Origin: Bacteroides sp. 51
GTDB taxonomy: Bacteria > Bacteroidota > Bacteroidia > Bacteroidales > Bacteroidaceae
Assembly (NCBI RefSeq): GCF_010500965.1
Contig: NZ_QVMI01000004.1
Location: 62,001-126,000 of the forward strand
DNA length: 64,000 nucleotides
Direction of reading: 5' to 3'
Shown here: positions 14,467 to 24,541 of the stretch, in pieces
Layout: the number at the start of each line of letters is the position of its first letter
Numbering within the stretch: position 1 is the first letter of the stretch
The notes under the pieces: model-generated
Told to the model about the DNA's origin: nothing
The model's input: the letters and a program-made list of their open reading frames with translations, nothing else
Databases searched by the model: none
Program-made: the position numbers and the translations under genes

Positions 14467-15921
14467 CTACAACCCTAATGGTAAGCCGGTTAGATACCAT
14501 ACAACAAACAACAATGTCCAGATCAACAAGATGTACACCGAATATCTCCAGGTATATTTTAATAAAGAAAGATAAGTAGTTTGATGGTTATACTGCTGCA
14601 TATAGGTTAAAACCAGGGGAGCATAAAACAAAAAAGGAGTTATAGCATTTGTTGCGCTATCCCCGATTCGGAAAGCACATTGAGTTACATCCGGCGATAT
14701 GCCCAGTTTTGCAAATACAGGGACAAAAATAAAAGCCATAAACGCCCACTTCGCCGTAGCCGACACCATAATCAGATTAATGCAAGCCGTAAACAGGATA
14801 AAAAGCAGAAGTATCCATAAACTATGCATCTCAACAGACGAAAGTAAATCGGCCCCCATAATGGCCAAACATTTATCCAGTCGGGAATATTCAAAACTGG
14901 CAAACATCTGTGCAGCAAAAAACGCAATAACAAAATAAACGCCCAACAGTTTCATTGGTTGAGTCAACCCTTCCACCACATCGGTATCCGTGCGATAGCG
15001 TCCTGACATGAAACCATAAACCATCCCCATAAGTCCCGCTCCCAACGATAGCAGGAATAATATGCCTACAATAAAAGGAGAACGTATCAATCCGCCATTC
15101 ACCCCACGCAGCAATCCCCAGGATGAGAATGTGGCCCATAGAATAATGATTAAATAAACGGCTCCAATAATGAGCGCCAGTCCTTTAGCTCTCCGCTCTC
15201 TTCGGGATAATGGTTTATAACCTTCAAAACGTACCTCACCATCATACTCACCTAATGAAGGCAACAGCTTCTTTTTCGTAATAAAATAGATGATAGCAGC
15301 GATCAGGAAAGTTGAGAAAAGCATGAAATAATAATTGGATAGAGGCCCCGTATTACTTTGATATATACCGGCAGCAATAGCTGCATCTTGAGTGGTACTT
15401 GAAATCATCTGATCCAATGTCGTCAGCATGATATTCGCACTATACCCACAAGCCACAGACACATAGGCCGTTATGATTCCACCCACCGGATGTAACCCTA
15501 CTGAATGGAATAAAGTTGCGGCGATAGGAAGCAGAATAATATATCCCGCATCACCTACAATATTCGACAGAATTCCCAGGGCGATAACCCAAAGTATTAT
15601 ACTACATTTATTCTGCCGTCCTTTTACACCTCCTCGTATACAAGCGGTTATGAAGCCCGAATGTTCCGCTACACCAAGCCCGAACATGGCCACAATAACC
15701 AAACCCAACGGGGCAAATCCCGTAAAATTAGTGATGACGTTACGTAAAATCCAACGAATTCCTTCCGGGCTAAGTAGATTCTGCACATAGATAATCTCTC
15801 CCGTTTGCGGATGCACAACATTTAACCTGTAAACATTACATATCCACGACAAGAAGATGACTGCCAACGTGAGCAGAAAAAACATCGTAGCCGGATGGAG
15901 TATTCGCCAGTTATTCTTCAT
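14467..15921 (-). CDS. AbgT-family transporter
   Basis: 484 residues with about a dozen hydrophobic helices. Typical family blocks are MFGLGVAEHSGFI (near 85), IVGDAGYIILLPIAATLFHSVGLHPVGGIITAYVSVACGYSANIM, AKWAFMAFIFVPVFAKLGISPDVTQCAFRIGDSATNAITPF and the SSTTQDAAIA turn. AbgT proteins are inner-membrane carriers linked to p-aminobenzoyl-glutamate uptake or to drug efflux. It overlaps the response-regulator gene by 11 bp, so it is translated with it and is likely this operon's output. The true substrate cannot be read from the sequence. Confidence 0.9.
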   Translation of the reverse strand: MKNNWRILHPATMFFLLTLAVIFLSWICNVYRLNVVHPQTGEIIYVQNLLSPEGIRWILRNVITNFTGFAPLGLVIVAMFGLGVAEHSGFITACIRGGVKGRQNKCSIILWVIALGILSNIVGDAGYIILLPIAATLFHSVGLHPVGGIITAYVSVACGYSANIMLTTLDQMISSTTQDAAIAAGIYQSNTGPLSNYYFMLFSTFLIAAIIYFITKKKLLPSLGEYDGEVRFEGYKPLSRRERRAKGLALIIGAVYLIIILWATFSSWGLLRGVNGGLIRSPFIVGILFLLSLGAGLMGMVYGFMSGRYRTDTDVVEGLTQPMKLLGVYFVIAFFAAQMFASFEYSRLDKCLAIMGADLLSSVEMHSLWILLLFILFTACINLIMVSATAKWAFMAFIFVPVFAKLGISPDVTQCAFRIGDSATNAITPFLFYAPLVLTYMQQYNHQTTYLSLLKYTWRYSVYILLIWTLLFVVWYLTGLPLGL

Positions 15922-16639
15922 CAGCTTCCAGATTGTCTATATCTATAATACGCAGTTCAAGGGCACGTACCACCAGGCGAGTAGCATTCACCCCTACCCG
16001 ATCGCCCACAGGGAACAGACGATTGATCAAATCATTCTGCCGCTTCTCCAAAGATTTCACTCCAAAAGGCATTCCTTTCAGATTAGCGATCATATCTTTC
16101 GTATACCCCAATGCCAAATGACGCAAGAAACGTTCGTCATATTCATCAATATCATAGCTAATGATAGCTTCCTGCCGACGGGCATCATTCTCTACCGATT
16201 TTTTAAAGCGTTCAACGATTTTCTCTAAGATCGGATAGTTAAAGACCAGCTTCTTCCCATCCATAACTGCCTGTACATCGGTCTTCGTTAATAGTTCACC
16301 CGTTTTCAGAATGATTCCATCGGCACCGGCATCCAGTACATCTACCCATAGTTTTTCATTCAGAATCTCACCGGTGAATATCAACACGCGAACGTCTTTA
16401 TAATTCTTAGTTATATTACGGCAAATATCAACCCCAATCGTAGTGGAACCACCTAAACCCAAGTCAAGCAAAACCATATCCGGCACTTGTGCTTCTATTA
16501 GCGTCCAGAACTCTTTTTCGGTCATAGCCGTTCCTATCACTTCGGCATTAGGAATTTCATGGCGAAAGATTTCTTCCGTACCTTTTAATTCCAGCTTAAC
16601 GTCCTCTACAATGATTACTTTAAATTTCTTGTCTTCCAT
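15911..16639 (-). CDS. Response regulator (REC + LuxR-like HTH)
   Basis: 242 residues. The receiver domain occupies ~1-130, with acidic pocket E12/D13 (VED), phospho-acceptor Asp59 in VPDMVLLDLGLGG, the LIFTGE switch Thr and the IILKTGELL lysine. A helical link follows, then an output domain of the LuxR/NarL type: LALGYTKDMIANLKGMPFGVKSLEKRQNDLINRLFP...NATRLVVRALEL. It lies 40 bp after the giant sensor kinase and overlaps the transporter start. The HTH is somewhat divergent, so DNA binding is likely but unproven. Confidence 0.85.
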   Translation of the reverse strand: MEDKKFKVIIVEDVKLELKGTEEIFRHEIPNAEVIGTAMTEKEFWTLIEAQVPDMVLLDLGLGGSTTIGVDICRNITKNYKDVRVLIFTGEILNEKLWVDVLDAGADGIILKTGELLTKTDVQAVMDGKKLVFNYPILEKIVERFKKSVENDARRQEAIISYDIDEYDERFLRHLALGYTKDMIANLKGMPFGVKSLEKRQNDLINRLFPVGDRVGVNATRLVVRALELRIIDIDNLEADEE

Positions 16640-16679
16640 AACGGTTACAATATATTAATTATCTACATATTCTTAAGCC

Positions 16680-19600
16680 TCACACTAAACCTCGTTGCGG
16701 CATGTTACCGCCTCCCGCCGCTATAGTGAAGTATACAATATATCCCCCCTCCGGTGCAGGTTCTGCATTAATGCGGCACCCTCTTCGTCCGGCATATTCA
16801 TCATGATCTCTGATAATCTGTTTGCAAACCAGATATTCAGTACCTCGTAATACACCCTTCTCTCCTGCTGTCATTCGTTGAAGGCTAGGATAAAACAATT
16901 GATTTAGTTCCTCTACACTTTTCTCTCTCCGGGTATCTGTCAATAAGAATCGTACAAATTGCCCATCGGGTATTGTTTGCAAACGAAGTATCCCTTCCTC
17001 TTTTACTTGCAAAGCCTCATCTATCAGGTTCTCGAAAAGGAAATATAGTTGATTCACATCACCCAACACCCGAACGTCACCAGATAAGTTTTCTGTAACC
17101 AATTCAAGCTTTCCCTTATATTCCTTATTATTCTTCCTGAAATATTTCTGTGCATATTCCAATAAAACCGAAACATTAATCGTAGTCCGTCTAAAAGTTA
17201 CTTCCTCTAACTGACGTGCAGCACATGAACTCAGAATCGTAAAAATACCCTTATAGTATTCAATCAACTCACCGATAGCATCTACGTTTTCTTTTTCTTC
17301 TGCCAGCGTCAGAGACTTTGATGTTAGTTTCTCAATGATCAGTTTGATTTTATTCGGATAGTAAATCGTTTCGTGCTTAATGGTAGAAAGGCAGTTGTCT
17401 AATACCATGTTTTGTACATGCAACATACTATCCTCCCACGAAGCCCGGTGCGTATCCTCATATGCAGATTCAATATCCCGGTAGCGTACAGCCAACTTCA
17501 CCACAGCGTTAAAAACAACAATAGCCACATAACGCGCAATAAGTTCCAACAGCAAATGGTTATCTTCTTGCTGAACTCCTTCCGGTCGCTCAAGGTATAA
17601 TACACCTACACATTGCAGTTTCTCTCCTACTTCAACAATTAAAGGAAAAGCTTCACTTTTTCCATCTGCCAGATATGTTTGATGGTCATAACTTTGTTGT
17701 ACCATTTCGGGCAATGCATCAATCGCCGCAGTTGAAGCAAATTCCAATCGGTTATGCATTTCGTTATACACAGCCAGACTCAGGCTTTCAATATCCAACA
17801 ATTCATTAATACCCTCAAACGCTTCCGCTATAACCCGTCTGGGAATCTCCCGTAAAGTATTTTCTTCCCGTTGCAGCGCCTCCATAGACTCTTCCGTACG
17901 AACTAAAGAAGATGAGAATATATTCTTATTGATATCCAATACCTGTTCCAGATTCCAGCGATTATTCAATCTCTTCCGTACATGCAGGATATAATAAATA
18001 ATCATATAAGAAAGCAATAACAGAAAGCATAGGATGATACCTACTATTTTATTTGTAGTAGACCCTTCCAACTCGCGGCAATAGGCTTCCAGAGACTGGT
18101 CCTCGCTGGTTAATTTATACAATGCGGTAAACGCCTTATTATTATATGAATATGCATCCCAACGTTTCAAAGCCAATAACGAAACTGCTGCACCATTACG
18201 GATATCCATTATAACGGGATAATCGGTATAGAACATTTCTTCCCGCCAGATCAATTCAGCCGGGGTTTCATCCCCATCCAATGTAAGATAAACATGCGGA
18301 TTGCGAGCTGTTTTCTGATAATGAATATTCAGATAAGTCATGGCAGAGTCAACATATTGCAGAGCCAATTCATAGTTTTCAATGATATTACAATAATATG
18401 CCGTATCCGTAAAGGCAGATGCTTTCTCCAACAATTCTTCATGCCTGTCAAAATCAAGAGTGGCAGACGCTTTGTTATCAACAGAAGAATTTACTGAGGG
18501 TTTACACGACATCATTCCTAAAGGCAGCAACAGGCAAAGTATAATCCCTAAAGTTTTCCGAACGCCGAGAGGTAATCTGAAGTAGAAACGACTTCCTTTT
18601 CCCAGTTTACTATCCACACTGAACATACAAACATGGAACAAAGGGTTCGTTTTTCTATACTTTTCGATGATACCTTTGCAGTTCATCAAGCCAAAACCGC
18701 TACCTTTCATCCGTTTCAGCTCTTCCGTCTCATTATTTTCTTTCATCCCGATCATGCGGGAATCGTATACTTTCTCATCCTGAATAAGAGCTACATCCTC
18801 AGGCGACAACCCTCTGCCGTTATCTTCTACTGAGATTTCCACATATTCATCTGTGCGCCGGGCATAGACATTTATCGTTCCTCCGGCCTGGGTGTATTTA
18901 CGGGCATTCTCTGTTAATGTATTAATCATAAAGAGGGTCAAAGCCCGGTCGGCCTTAACAACAACATCAGTTGATTCAACATCAAATTCCTGCTGCCTCA
19001 TTTCGAAGGTCTTCCGCCCCTTCTTGACCAGTTCAAACAGTTCATTCAGTTCGAAGTTCTCAATATTAAGACTCAACGTACCTTGTTTCATCTTTATCCA
19101 AAGAGCCAGAATATCATTATATTCATTGATTTTCGTCACCAATTCCTCAATATATTGATACTTCGCAGTTTTTATATCTTTGTTATGGATAAAGCCTTTT
19201 TCTTTTAGCTTATAAACCTCATTTATAATGCGGTCAATATAGGGGATGATGCCATTTACAATAGCCAGGCAGGATTTCTTGATCAGGTTTTCGCGCTTTC
19301 CACGGGCAATATGCTGTTCAAAAACATAGCGTTGCTTATCCAAACGTTCGCGCTCATCGCCCAGAGAGATAAAGGTCATTCCATTATCTATCGCCCAGGC
19401 GATATAGGGAGTAATCACATTTAATAAGGTCAGATCATCTTTTGATAAACGGTGAGAAGTACAGATTGTAAACTCGCCGATAGGCAATTCCTTATCAGGC
19501 ACATTCAGGTTAAAAGTAGATACGATCCCTGAACATTGAGTTTCAGACGCCGCCGACTCTGCAAGTACTCCATTTTCATCATACAGACGAATAGATAACT

Positions 19601-21158
19601 CCACAGCGCCAACCAGCCGCTGCATCTCAGGAAGAATAGAGGTCGTTATTGCGTGAATAATATCATCTTCAATAGCAATGTCGGATGGAATAGACGCCGT
19701 TACCTTCTGACATATATCCAGCACCAACTGTAAACGCTCAGTATGTATCCGGTTACGTACTTTGGAGCGCCTGTTAAACACCCAAAATAAAATAAACAAA
19801 ACGATTAACCCCAGAATAATAAAGAGCAATATCGCATTCAGTTGCTTTGACTCCTCTTGCAGCACCAGATAACGACTTTCAAGTTCTTTATCCTGACGGG
19901 TATATTTCAGAATGTCTAAATAGATATTCCGGTTATAGTCCGACTGAAACTTCATCCCCAGTCCGGAGTAAGATACACAAAGTTGCTCCCGGATTCTTGA
20001 TATCCACTCGGGCACAGTCTTTACATTCTTATGGTTGCCTTCCATACTATTTATCCATTGCACCTCCGTATAAACGGTATCCCGTTCTACATAAGGTTCC
20101 AGGATATCTATCCTATTATCCACATCCGAATAATACATCTGATGATGCAGGTTCACACAATCTAACGCTTTAGACAGTGTATCCAATGCTTCTGCATAAT
20201 GCCCATGTTCATTCAGATACCGTCCAATAGATACATATGCGCCCGCTATCTGATAAATATCATCATATTCGCGGAATTTCCCCAAAGCTTTTTGAGCCAA
20301 CTTTAACGGTAATGACCGATCGACAGGAAATCCGAATTGCATCAATGCATGCGAACGCCTGCTTTGAAATAACTCAAAATTATCGGAAGATATAAGGAGA
20401 TTGGCCAGCCCCTGCAAACTATTTCCCTCAAAATAAGGATAATAGTTAGCCGCCGAAAGTTGCCAGGTTAAATAGAGTTCATCAAACTCATTCAGTTTTC
20501 GGCGTTCAGGGGTATCCCCATCAGATAAAGAAGCCGATCCTTTTATATAATGATAATATAACAACTGGGCTGTATCTCCTGCCAGCTCAAGCTCCGGTTT
20601 GATCTCAGCAATAGAAACTCTGGCTTCCGGTAGCTGCTGCAAGTAATAATAATAAATTGCAGATACGATAGAGAACTCGGTATACGCGTAATTTAAACGT
20701 ATCTTTTCATTCTTATCTACGAATAAGCTTTTATCTTCATCTATTCGCCGTATTCGTCGTATAGCAGTATTCCGGTAATCATAAAACTCTTTGTTCATCG
20801 CAGTTCGCTGGTAAATCTTCATCATTCCCACATCTGCAATAAGTAGTTCCAGTTCATTCTGTGTTAAATCGTAGACTTCATTAAAGTATCGTTCTGCCGT
20901 ATCAAAATCCATTCGCATGAATGAATAAAAGCCCAGGTTATTACATGCCTCTGCTTTACCGGACAAATACAGAGTTGCCGACTCGTAAGCTGTTCTGGCA
21001 GCTTGATATGATAAATCCAGATCTTTGTAATGCTGATAATAAGCTATTTGATTTAATGAATCTATAAGGCGTGTTTCCTTTATCGGCGCTATTCCAACGC
21101 ACGAGAACAAAAGAGGAAAGATTATAAAAGGTATAGTTATTCTTAATAAAACACGCAT
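16680..21158 (-). CDS. Giant two-module sensor histidine kinase (DUF5112/DUF5113 type)
   Basis: The ATG at 21158 gives 1492 residues; a TTG three codons earlier is unlikely. An N-terminal lipoprotein-like signal (FIIFPLLFSC) is followed by TPR-like periplasmic repeats to ~430, TM1 (about 441-461) and a GAF-like region. The first kinase core has N-box (ALTLFMINTLTENARKY, ~740), G1 (VEDNGRGLS, ~777) and G2 (KGSGFGLMNC, ~820) but no histidine: the H-box region reads CLAIVNGIIPYIDRI. A second signal-like segment ending MMSC (~885) and TM2 (~1037-1059) lead to a second core. That core has an H-box-like STIKHETIYYPNKI (~1262) but lost nucleotide motifs (LTDTRREKS; RGTEYLVCKQ). It resembles two sensors fused. 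Phosphotransfer to Asp59 of the downstream regulator is expected. Confidence 0.88.
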   Translation of the reverse strand: MRVLLRITIPFIIFPLLFSCVGIAPIKETRLIDSLNQIAYYQHYKDLDLSYQAARTAYESATLYLSGKAEACNNLGFYSFMRMDFDTAERYFNEVYDLTQNELELLIADVGMMKIYQRTAMNKEFYDYRNTAIRRIRRIDEDKSLFVDKNEKIRLNYAYTEFSIVSAIYYYYLQQLPEARVSIAEIKPELELAGDTAQLLYYHYIKGSASLSDGDTPERRKLNEFDELYLTWQLSAANYYPYFEGNSLQGLANLLISSDNFELFQSRRSHALMQFGFPVDRSLPLKLAQKALGKFREYDDIYQIAGAYVSIGRYLNEHGHYAEALDTLSKALDCVNLHHQMYYSDVDNRIDILEPYVERDTVYTEVQWINSMEGNHKNVKTVPEWISRIREQLCVSYSGLGMKFQSDYNRNIYLDILKYTRQDKELESRYLVLQEESKQLNAILLFIILGLIVLFILFWVFNRRSKVRNRIHTERLQLVLDICQKVTASIPSDIAIEDDIIHAITTSILPEMQRLVGAVELSIRLYDENGVLAESAASETQCSGIVSTFNLNVPDKELPIGEFTICTSHRLSKDDLTLLNVITPYIAWAIDNGMTFISLGDERERLDKQRYVFEQHIARGKRENLIKKSCLAIVNGIIPYIDRIINEVYKLKEKGFIHNKDIKTAKYQYIEELVTKINEYNDILALWIKMKQGTLSLNIENFELNELFELVKKGRKTFEMRQQEFDVESTDVVVKADRALTLFMINTLTENARKYTQAGGTINVYARRTDEYVEISVEDNGRGLSPEDVALIQDEKVYDSRMIGMKENNETEELKRMKGSGFGLMNCKGIIEKYRKTNPLFHVCMFSVDSKLGKGSRFYFRLPLGVRKTLGIILCLLLPLGMMSCKPSVNSSVDNKASATLDFDRHEELLEKASAFTDTAYYCNIIENYELALQYVDSAMTYLNIHYQKTARNPHVYLTLDGDETPAELIWREEMFYTDYPVIMDIRNGAAVSLLALKRWDAYSYNNKAFTALYKLTSEDQSLEAYCRELEGSTTNKIVGIILCFLLLLSYMIIYYILHVRKRLNNRWNLEQVLDINKNIFSSSLVRTEESMEALQREENTLREIPRRVIAEAFEGINELLDIESLSLAVYNEMHNRLEFASTAAIDALPEMVQQSYDHQTYLADGKSEAFPLIVEVGEKLQCVGVLYLERPEGVQQEDNHLLLELIARYVAIVVFNAVVKLAVRYRDIESAYEDTHRASWEDSMLHVQNMVLDNCLSTIKHETIYYPNKIKLIIEKLTSKSLTLAEEKENVDAIGELIEYYKGIFTILSSCAARQLEEVTFRRTTINVSVLLEYAQKYFRKNNKEYKGKLELVTENLSGDVRVLGDVNQLYFLFENLIDEALQVKEEGILRLQTIPDGQFVRFLLTDTRREKSVEELNQLFYPSLQRMTAGEKGVLRGTEYLVCKQIIRDHDEYAGRRGCRINAEPAPEGGYIVYFTIAAGGGNMPQRGLV

Positions 21159-21187
21159 AATGGACAAAGATAAAGAATTTACGATTA

Positions 21188-21307
21188 GACTATTTACGAT
21201 TTACGATTGAAATTACATTATTTATTATAATCCTTATTTTTATTCATGCCTTATGGGTTATCAACCACCAACATACTTCAATCGTAAATAGTAAATAGTA
21301 AATAGTC
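21188..21307. repeat. Inverted repeat of the 'ttacgatt' family between divergent promoters
   Basis: A left arm at 21188-21211 and a right arm at 21277-21307 are inverted copies built from TTTACGA/AAATAGT-like heptamers (the right arm has one extra unit). The 25 bp at 21192-21216 recur exactly at 34826-34850. It lies between the giant kinase and the acyl-CoA ligase, which are transcribed away from each other. It could be mobile or regulatory. Confidence 0.6.
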
Positions 21308-21366
21308 CAATTGTAAATAGATTTAAATTGTCTAATCGTAAATAAAATATTTTTGGATCAAAAATA

Positions 21367-21396
21367 TTGTTATGCACAGATAAAACCATATATTTG
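21367..21396 (+). promoter_or_regulatory. Housekeeping promoter of the acyl-CoA ligase
   Basis: TTG at 21367-21369 and TATATTTG at 21389-21396 are separated by exactly 19 bp, a perfect Bacteroidota sigma-ABfr promoter. The estimated transcript start lies about 25 nt before the ATG at 21428. The paralogue at 41835 has the similar TTTTGCGCAGTTT context. Confidence 0.8.
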
Positions 21397-21427
21397 CGCA
21401 GTTTAATACTAAATGTGCAAAAAACGT

Positions 21428-23086
21428 ATGGAACAAAGTTTTATTGCTTATATAGAAAATAGCATCAAGAATAACTGGGATTTAAACGCATTAACTGATT
21501 ATAACGGTGCTACTTTGCAATATAAGGATGTTGCCCGGAAAATCGAGAAAATCCACATCATCTTTGAAGAAAGCGGGATAAAAAAGGGAGATAAAATTGC
21601 TATATGCGGGCGCAACAGTTCTCATTGGGGAGTCGCTTTCCTTGCTACCCTTACCTACGGTGCAGTAGCTGTACCCATCTTACATGAATTCAAAGCCGAT
21701 AATGTTCATAATATAGTAAACCACTCCGAAGCCAAGCTTCTTTTTGTTGGAGATATTGTCTGGGAAAACCTTAATGAAGCAGCAATGCCTCTGTTAGAAG
21801 GGGTTGTAGCGGTACACGATTTCTCTGTTTTGGTTTCAAGAAGCAAAATGCTCACGCATGCCCGCGAGCATCTGAACGAACTCTTCGGCAAAAAATATCC
21901 TAAGAATTTCCGTACCGAACATATCAGTTACCACAAGGACCAACCGGAGGAACTGGCAGTAATCAACTATACTTCGGGAACAACCAGCTACTCTAAAGGG
22001 GTGATGTTGCCTTACCGTAGTTTATGGTCGAATATGCGGTTCGCTTTTGATGTCCTTCATCTGGAACCGGGCAACAAGGTGGTGTCTATGTTGCCAATGG
22101 CACATATGTATGGACTTTCTTTCGAATTCTTATACGAGTTCTCGGTAGGCTGCCAGATTTATTTCCTGACGCGTATGCCAAGTCCAAAGATCATCTTCCA
22201 GGCTTTCGCCGAAGTTAAGCCTAACCTGGTTGTGGCTGTCCCACTGATTATCGAAAAGATTATCAAGAAGAACGTATTGCCTAAGCTGCAAACACCGACA
22301 ATGAAGATCTTACTGAAAGTACCTATCATCAATGATAAGATCAAAGCGGCCGTACGCGAGCAGGTAATCAATGCTTTCGGAGGAAACTTCACTGCTGTTA
22401 TTGTAGGAGGTGCTGCATTTAACCAGGAAGTAGAACAGTTCCTGAAAATGATAGACTTTCCTTATACCGTAGGTTATGGTATGACAGAGTGTGGACCGAT
22501 CATTTGTTATGAGGACTGGAAGCGCTTCAAACCGGGGTCTTGTGGAAAAGCGGCATTGGGTATGGAGGTAAAAGTACTGTCGCCCGATCCTGCACACAGG
22601 GTTGGCGAGGTTGTTTGCAAAGGACCGAATGTTATGCTGGGCTACTACAAAAACGAAGAGGCTACAGCGGAAGTTATTGATAAAGATGGCTGGCTGCATA
22701 CAGGAGATCTTGCGATAATGGATGAAGAGGGTAATGTCACCATCAAAGGCCGGAGCAAGAACTTGTTATTGGGAGCAAGCGGACAGAATATCTATCCGGA
22801 AGAGATCGAAGATAAGCTAAACAACCTACCTTACGTTGCCGAAAGTATCGTCGTTCAACAAAACGATAAACTGGTAGGGTTGGTATATCCGGACTTCGAC
22901 GATGCATTCGCAAACGGGTTAAAACCCGAAGATATGGAACGCGTAATGGAAGAAAACCGCGTACTACTCAACGCTACCCTTCCAACATACAGCCAAATCT
23001 CCAAAATGAAAGTATACCCCGAAGAATTCGAGAAAACCCCCAAAAAAAGCATCAAACGCTTCCTATACCAAGAAGCCAAAGGCTAG
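21428..23086 (+). CDS. AMP-dependent acyl-CoA synthetase (long-chain fatty acid CoA ligase type)
   Basis: 552 residues from the ATG at 21428; the upstream ATG at 21413 is less likely because the paralogue at 41835 begins at the equivalent MEQ. The P-loop is INYTSGTTSYSKGVMLPY, with VGYGMTECGPI, the GWLHTGDLAIMDEEG hinge and GRSKNLLLGASGQNIYPEEIE following. The catalytic-lysine block is EEFEKTPKKSIKRF at the C-terminus. It activates fatty acids with ATP and CoA in the cytoplasm. It is followed by a GC-rich palindromic repeat. The substrate chain length is not known. Confidence 0.9.
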   Translation: MEQSFIAYIENSIKNNWDLNALTDYNGATLQYKDVARKIEKIHIIFEESGIKKGDKIAICGRNSSHWGVAFLATLTYGAVAVPILHEFKADNVHNIVNHSEAKLLFVGDIVWENLNEAAMPLLEGVVAVHDFSVLVSRSKMLTHAREHLNELFGKKYPKNFRTEHISYHKDQPEELAVINYTSGTTSYSKGVMLPYRSLWSNMRFAFDVLHLEPGNKVVSMLPMAHMYGLSFEFLYEFSVGCQIYFLTRMPSPKIIFQAFAEVKPNLVVAVPLIIEKIIKKNVLPKLQTPTMKILLKVPIINDKIKAAVREQVINAFGGNFTAVIVGGAAFNQEVEQFLKMIDFPYTVGYGMTECGPIICYEDWKRFKPGSCGKAALGMEVKVLSPDPAHRVGEVVCKGPNVMLGYYKNEEATAEVIDKDGWLHTGDLAIMDEEGNVTIKGRSKNLLLGASGQNIYPEEIEDKLNNLPYVAESIVVQQNDKLVGLVYPDFDDAFANGLKPEDMERVMEENRVLLNATLPTYSQISKMKVYPEEFEKTPKKSIKRFLYQEAKG

Positions 23087-23100
23087 GCCCCGAGGCGGGG

Positions 23101-23172
23101 GGTCAGGGACCCCGGCCAATGGCGGCAAGCCGCGGGGGTCAGGGACCCCGGCCGATGGCGGCAAGCCGCGCT
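23101..23172. repeat. Two tandem 36-bp GC-rich units
   Basis: Two adjacent 36-bp copies of a GGTCAGGGACCCCGGCC... unit differ at a few positions; each contains the palindromes GGGGTCAGGGACCCC and GCGGCAAGCCGC. The block directly follows the ligase stop. A related single copy lies at 43682-43720 after the paralogue's region. The GC content is far above the flanks, which suggests a mobile palindromic element. Confidence 0.6.
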
Positions 23173-23212
23173 GCGCGGTAAGAGTGCAGCATATGTGGCG
23201 TAATAGATAATA

Positions 23213-23803
23213 ATGCTGATGGAAGAATTACTGAAACAAACAATAAATGCTGTTGTTAATTCCCGTTATCCGGAGATGACAGCGGAAGGGCAATTGATGC
23301 TGGAAGGTATATTGATTAGAAAAGAAGTTGCCAAAGGCGAGCGCTTGATTGATGAAGGGGAAATTAGTCGGCACTTTGTTTTTGTAGCTAAAGGCATGAT
23401 ACGCCAGTTTTACTTCAAAAACGGAAAAGACGTCACCGAGCATTTCTCATATGAGGGATGTATTATGATGTGCATTGAAAGTTTGTTTCGAAAAGTGCCT
23501 AGCCATCTTATTGCCGAGGCCCTAGAACCATCCATTGTATACCTCCTTCCAATAGATAAGTTGCATCTTCTCATGGATATGTCCAGGGAAGTTAATATAT
23601 TCTATCAACGGATATTGGAATTCTCTTTAATTAATTCTCAGGAAAAGGCCGACTCCTGGAGGTTTGAAACTGCCAAGGAGCGCTATAATCGCTTATTAAG
23701 AACACATCCCGAGGTCATAAAAAGAGCCCCACTCTCTCATATAGCCTCCTATCTGCTTATGACTCCTGAAACATTAAGTCGTGTTCGTTCGGGGGCATTG
23801 TAA
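23213..23803 (+). CDS. Crp/Fnr-family transcription regulator
   Basis: 196 residues (194 if the ATG at 23219 is used). The N-terminal cyclic-nucleotide-binding-like beta roll shows GERLIDEGEISRHFVFVAKGMIRQFYFKNGKDVTEHFSYEG. The long dimerisation helix (NIFYQRILEFSLINSQEKADSWRFETAKERYNRLLRTHPEVI) leads to a short HTH reading RAPLSHIASYLLMTPETLSRVRS. No Fe-S cysteine set is seen. It probably senses a small molecule and controls neighbouring or distant genes; the ligand is unknown. Confidence 0.85.
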   Translation: MLMEELLKQTINAVVNSRYPEMTAEGQLMLEGILIRKEVAKGERLIDEGEISRHFVFVAKGMIRQFYFKNGKDVTEHFSYEGCIMMCIESLFRKVPSHLIAEALEPSIVYLLPIDKLHLLMDMSREVNIFYQRILEFSLINSQEKADSWRFETAKERYNRLLRTHPEVIKRAPLSHIASYLLMTPETLSRVRSGAL

Positions 23804-23893
23804 TACCAAGCTTTCCCTTTTCTACAATCTTTTTAACCAAAAGGCTTAATTTCTCCCAATAAATACTTATATTCGTTTTATTATTAAATATTA

Positions 23894-24514
23894 ATGCTAT
23901 TGAAGCTCCAGGTTTCTCTTTTAATCCTCTTTTTACTTCCTTTGTCAGGATGTAAGAAAGAGAAAGACACCAGTATATCTACAGGTTTTCTGTACGATTC
24001 GTTACGTGATGGTGACTTGGTCTTCCGCCGGGGGACCGGAATTGTTAGTCAGGCTGTACTCGCAGTAGATAAAGACGGAGGATACTCTCATATAGGTATC
24101 GTCGTAAAAGAAGGCAATACGTGGAAAGTGGTTCACGCCGTTCCCGGCGAGCCAGACTTTAAGGGAGATCCTGATCGGATAAAGATGGAAGACATTGCTT
24201 TCTTTTTCAGTAAAGAACGCGCCAAAACCGGCGCATTAATGCGACCATCTGTTGATTCTGCATTGTGCTATCAGGCTGCACACCACGCTGTTCGATTATA
24301 TCAATCTCATATACTATTTGATCATCAGTATAACCTGAACGATACCTCACAGATGTACTGCACCGAATTGATTGATTATGTCTACAAACAACAAGGCATT
24401 GATCTTTCGGAAGGCAGAATCAGCCGGGTTAACATTCCCGGCATGAGTGGAGATTATCTTTTACCCAGCGACATACTGCAAAGTCAAAACCTTTGCATGA
24501 TATACTATTTCTAA
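23894..24514 (+). CDS. YiiX/YebB-like (NlpC/P60-superfamily) lipoprotein
   Basis: 206 residues. A lipoprotein signal ends LLPLSGC (Cys20) followed by KKEKDTS, so the protein should sit on a membrane. The permuted-papain fold is seen in DGDLVFRRGTGIVSQAVL, the catalytic histidine in YSHIGIV and the catalytic cysteine in QMYCTELIDYVY. This family includes putative peptidoglycan or lipid amidases and cysteine proteases with no firm substrate. A second small lipoprotein follows 27 bp downstream, perhaps co-transcribed. Confidence 0.8.
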   Translation: MLLKLQVSLLILFLLPLSGCKKEKDTSISTGFLYDSLRDGDLVFRRGTGIVSQAVLAVDKDGGYSHIGIVVKEGNTWKVVHAVPGEPDFKGDPDRIKMEDIAFFFSKERAKTGALMRPSVDSALCYQAAHHAVRLYQSHILFDHQYNLNDTSQMYCTELIDYVYKQQGIDLSEGRISRVNIPGMSGDYLLPSDILQSQNLCMIYYF

Positions 24515-24541
24515 CTTAATACTCATTAAAAACAAAAGCTT

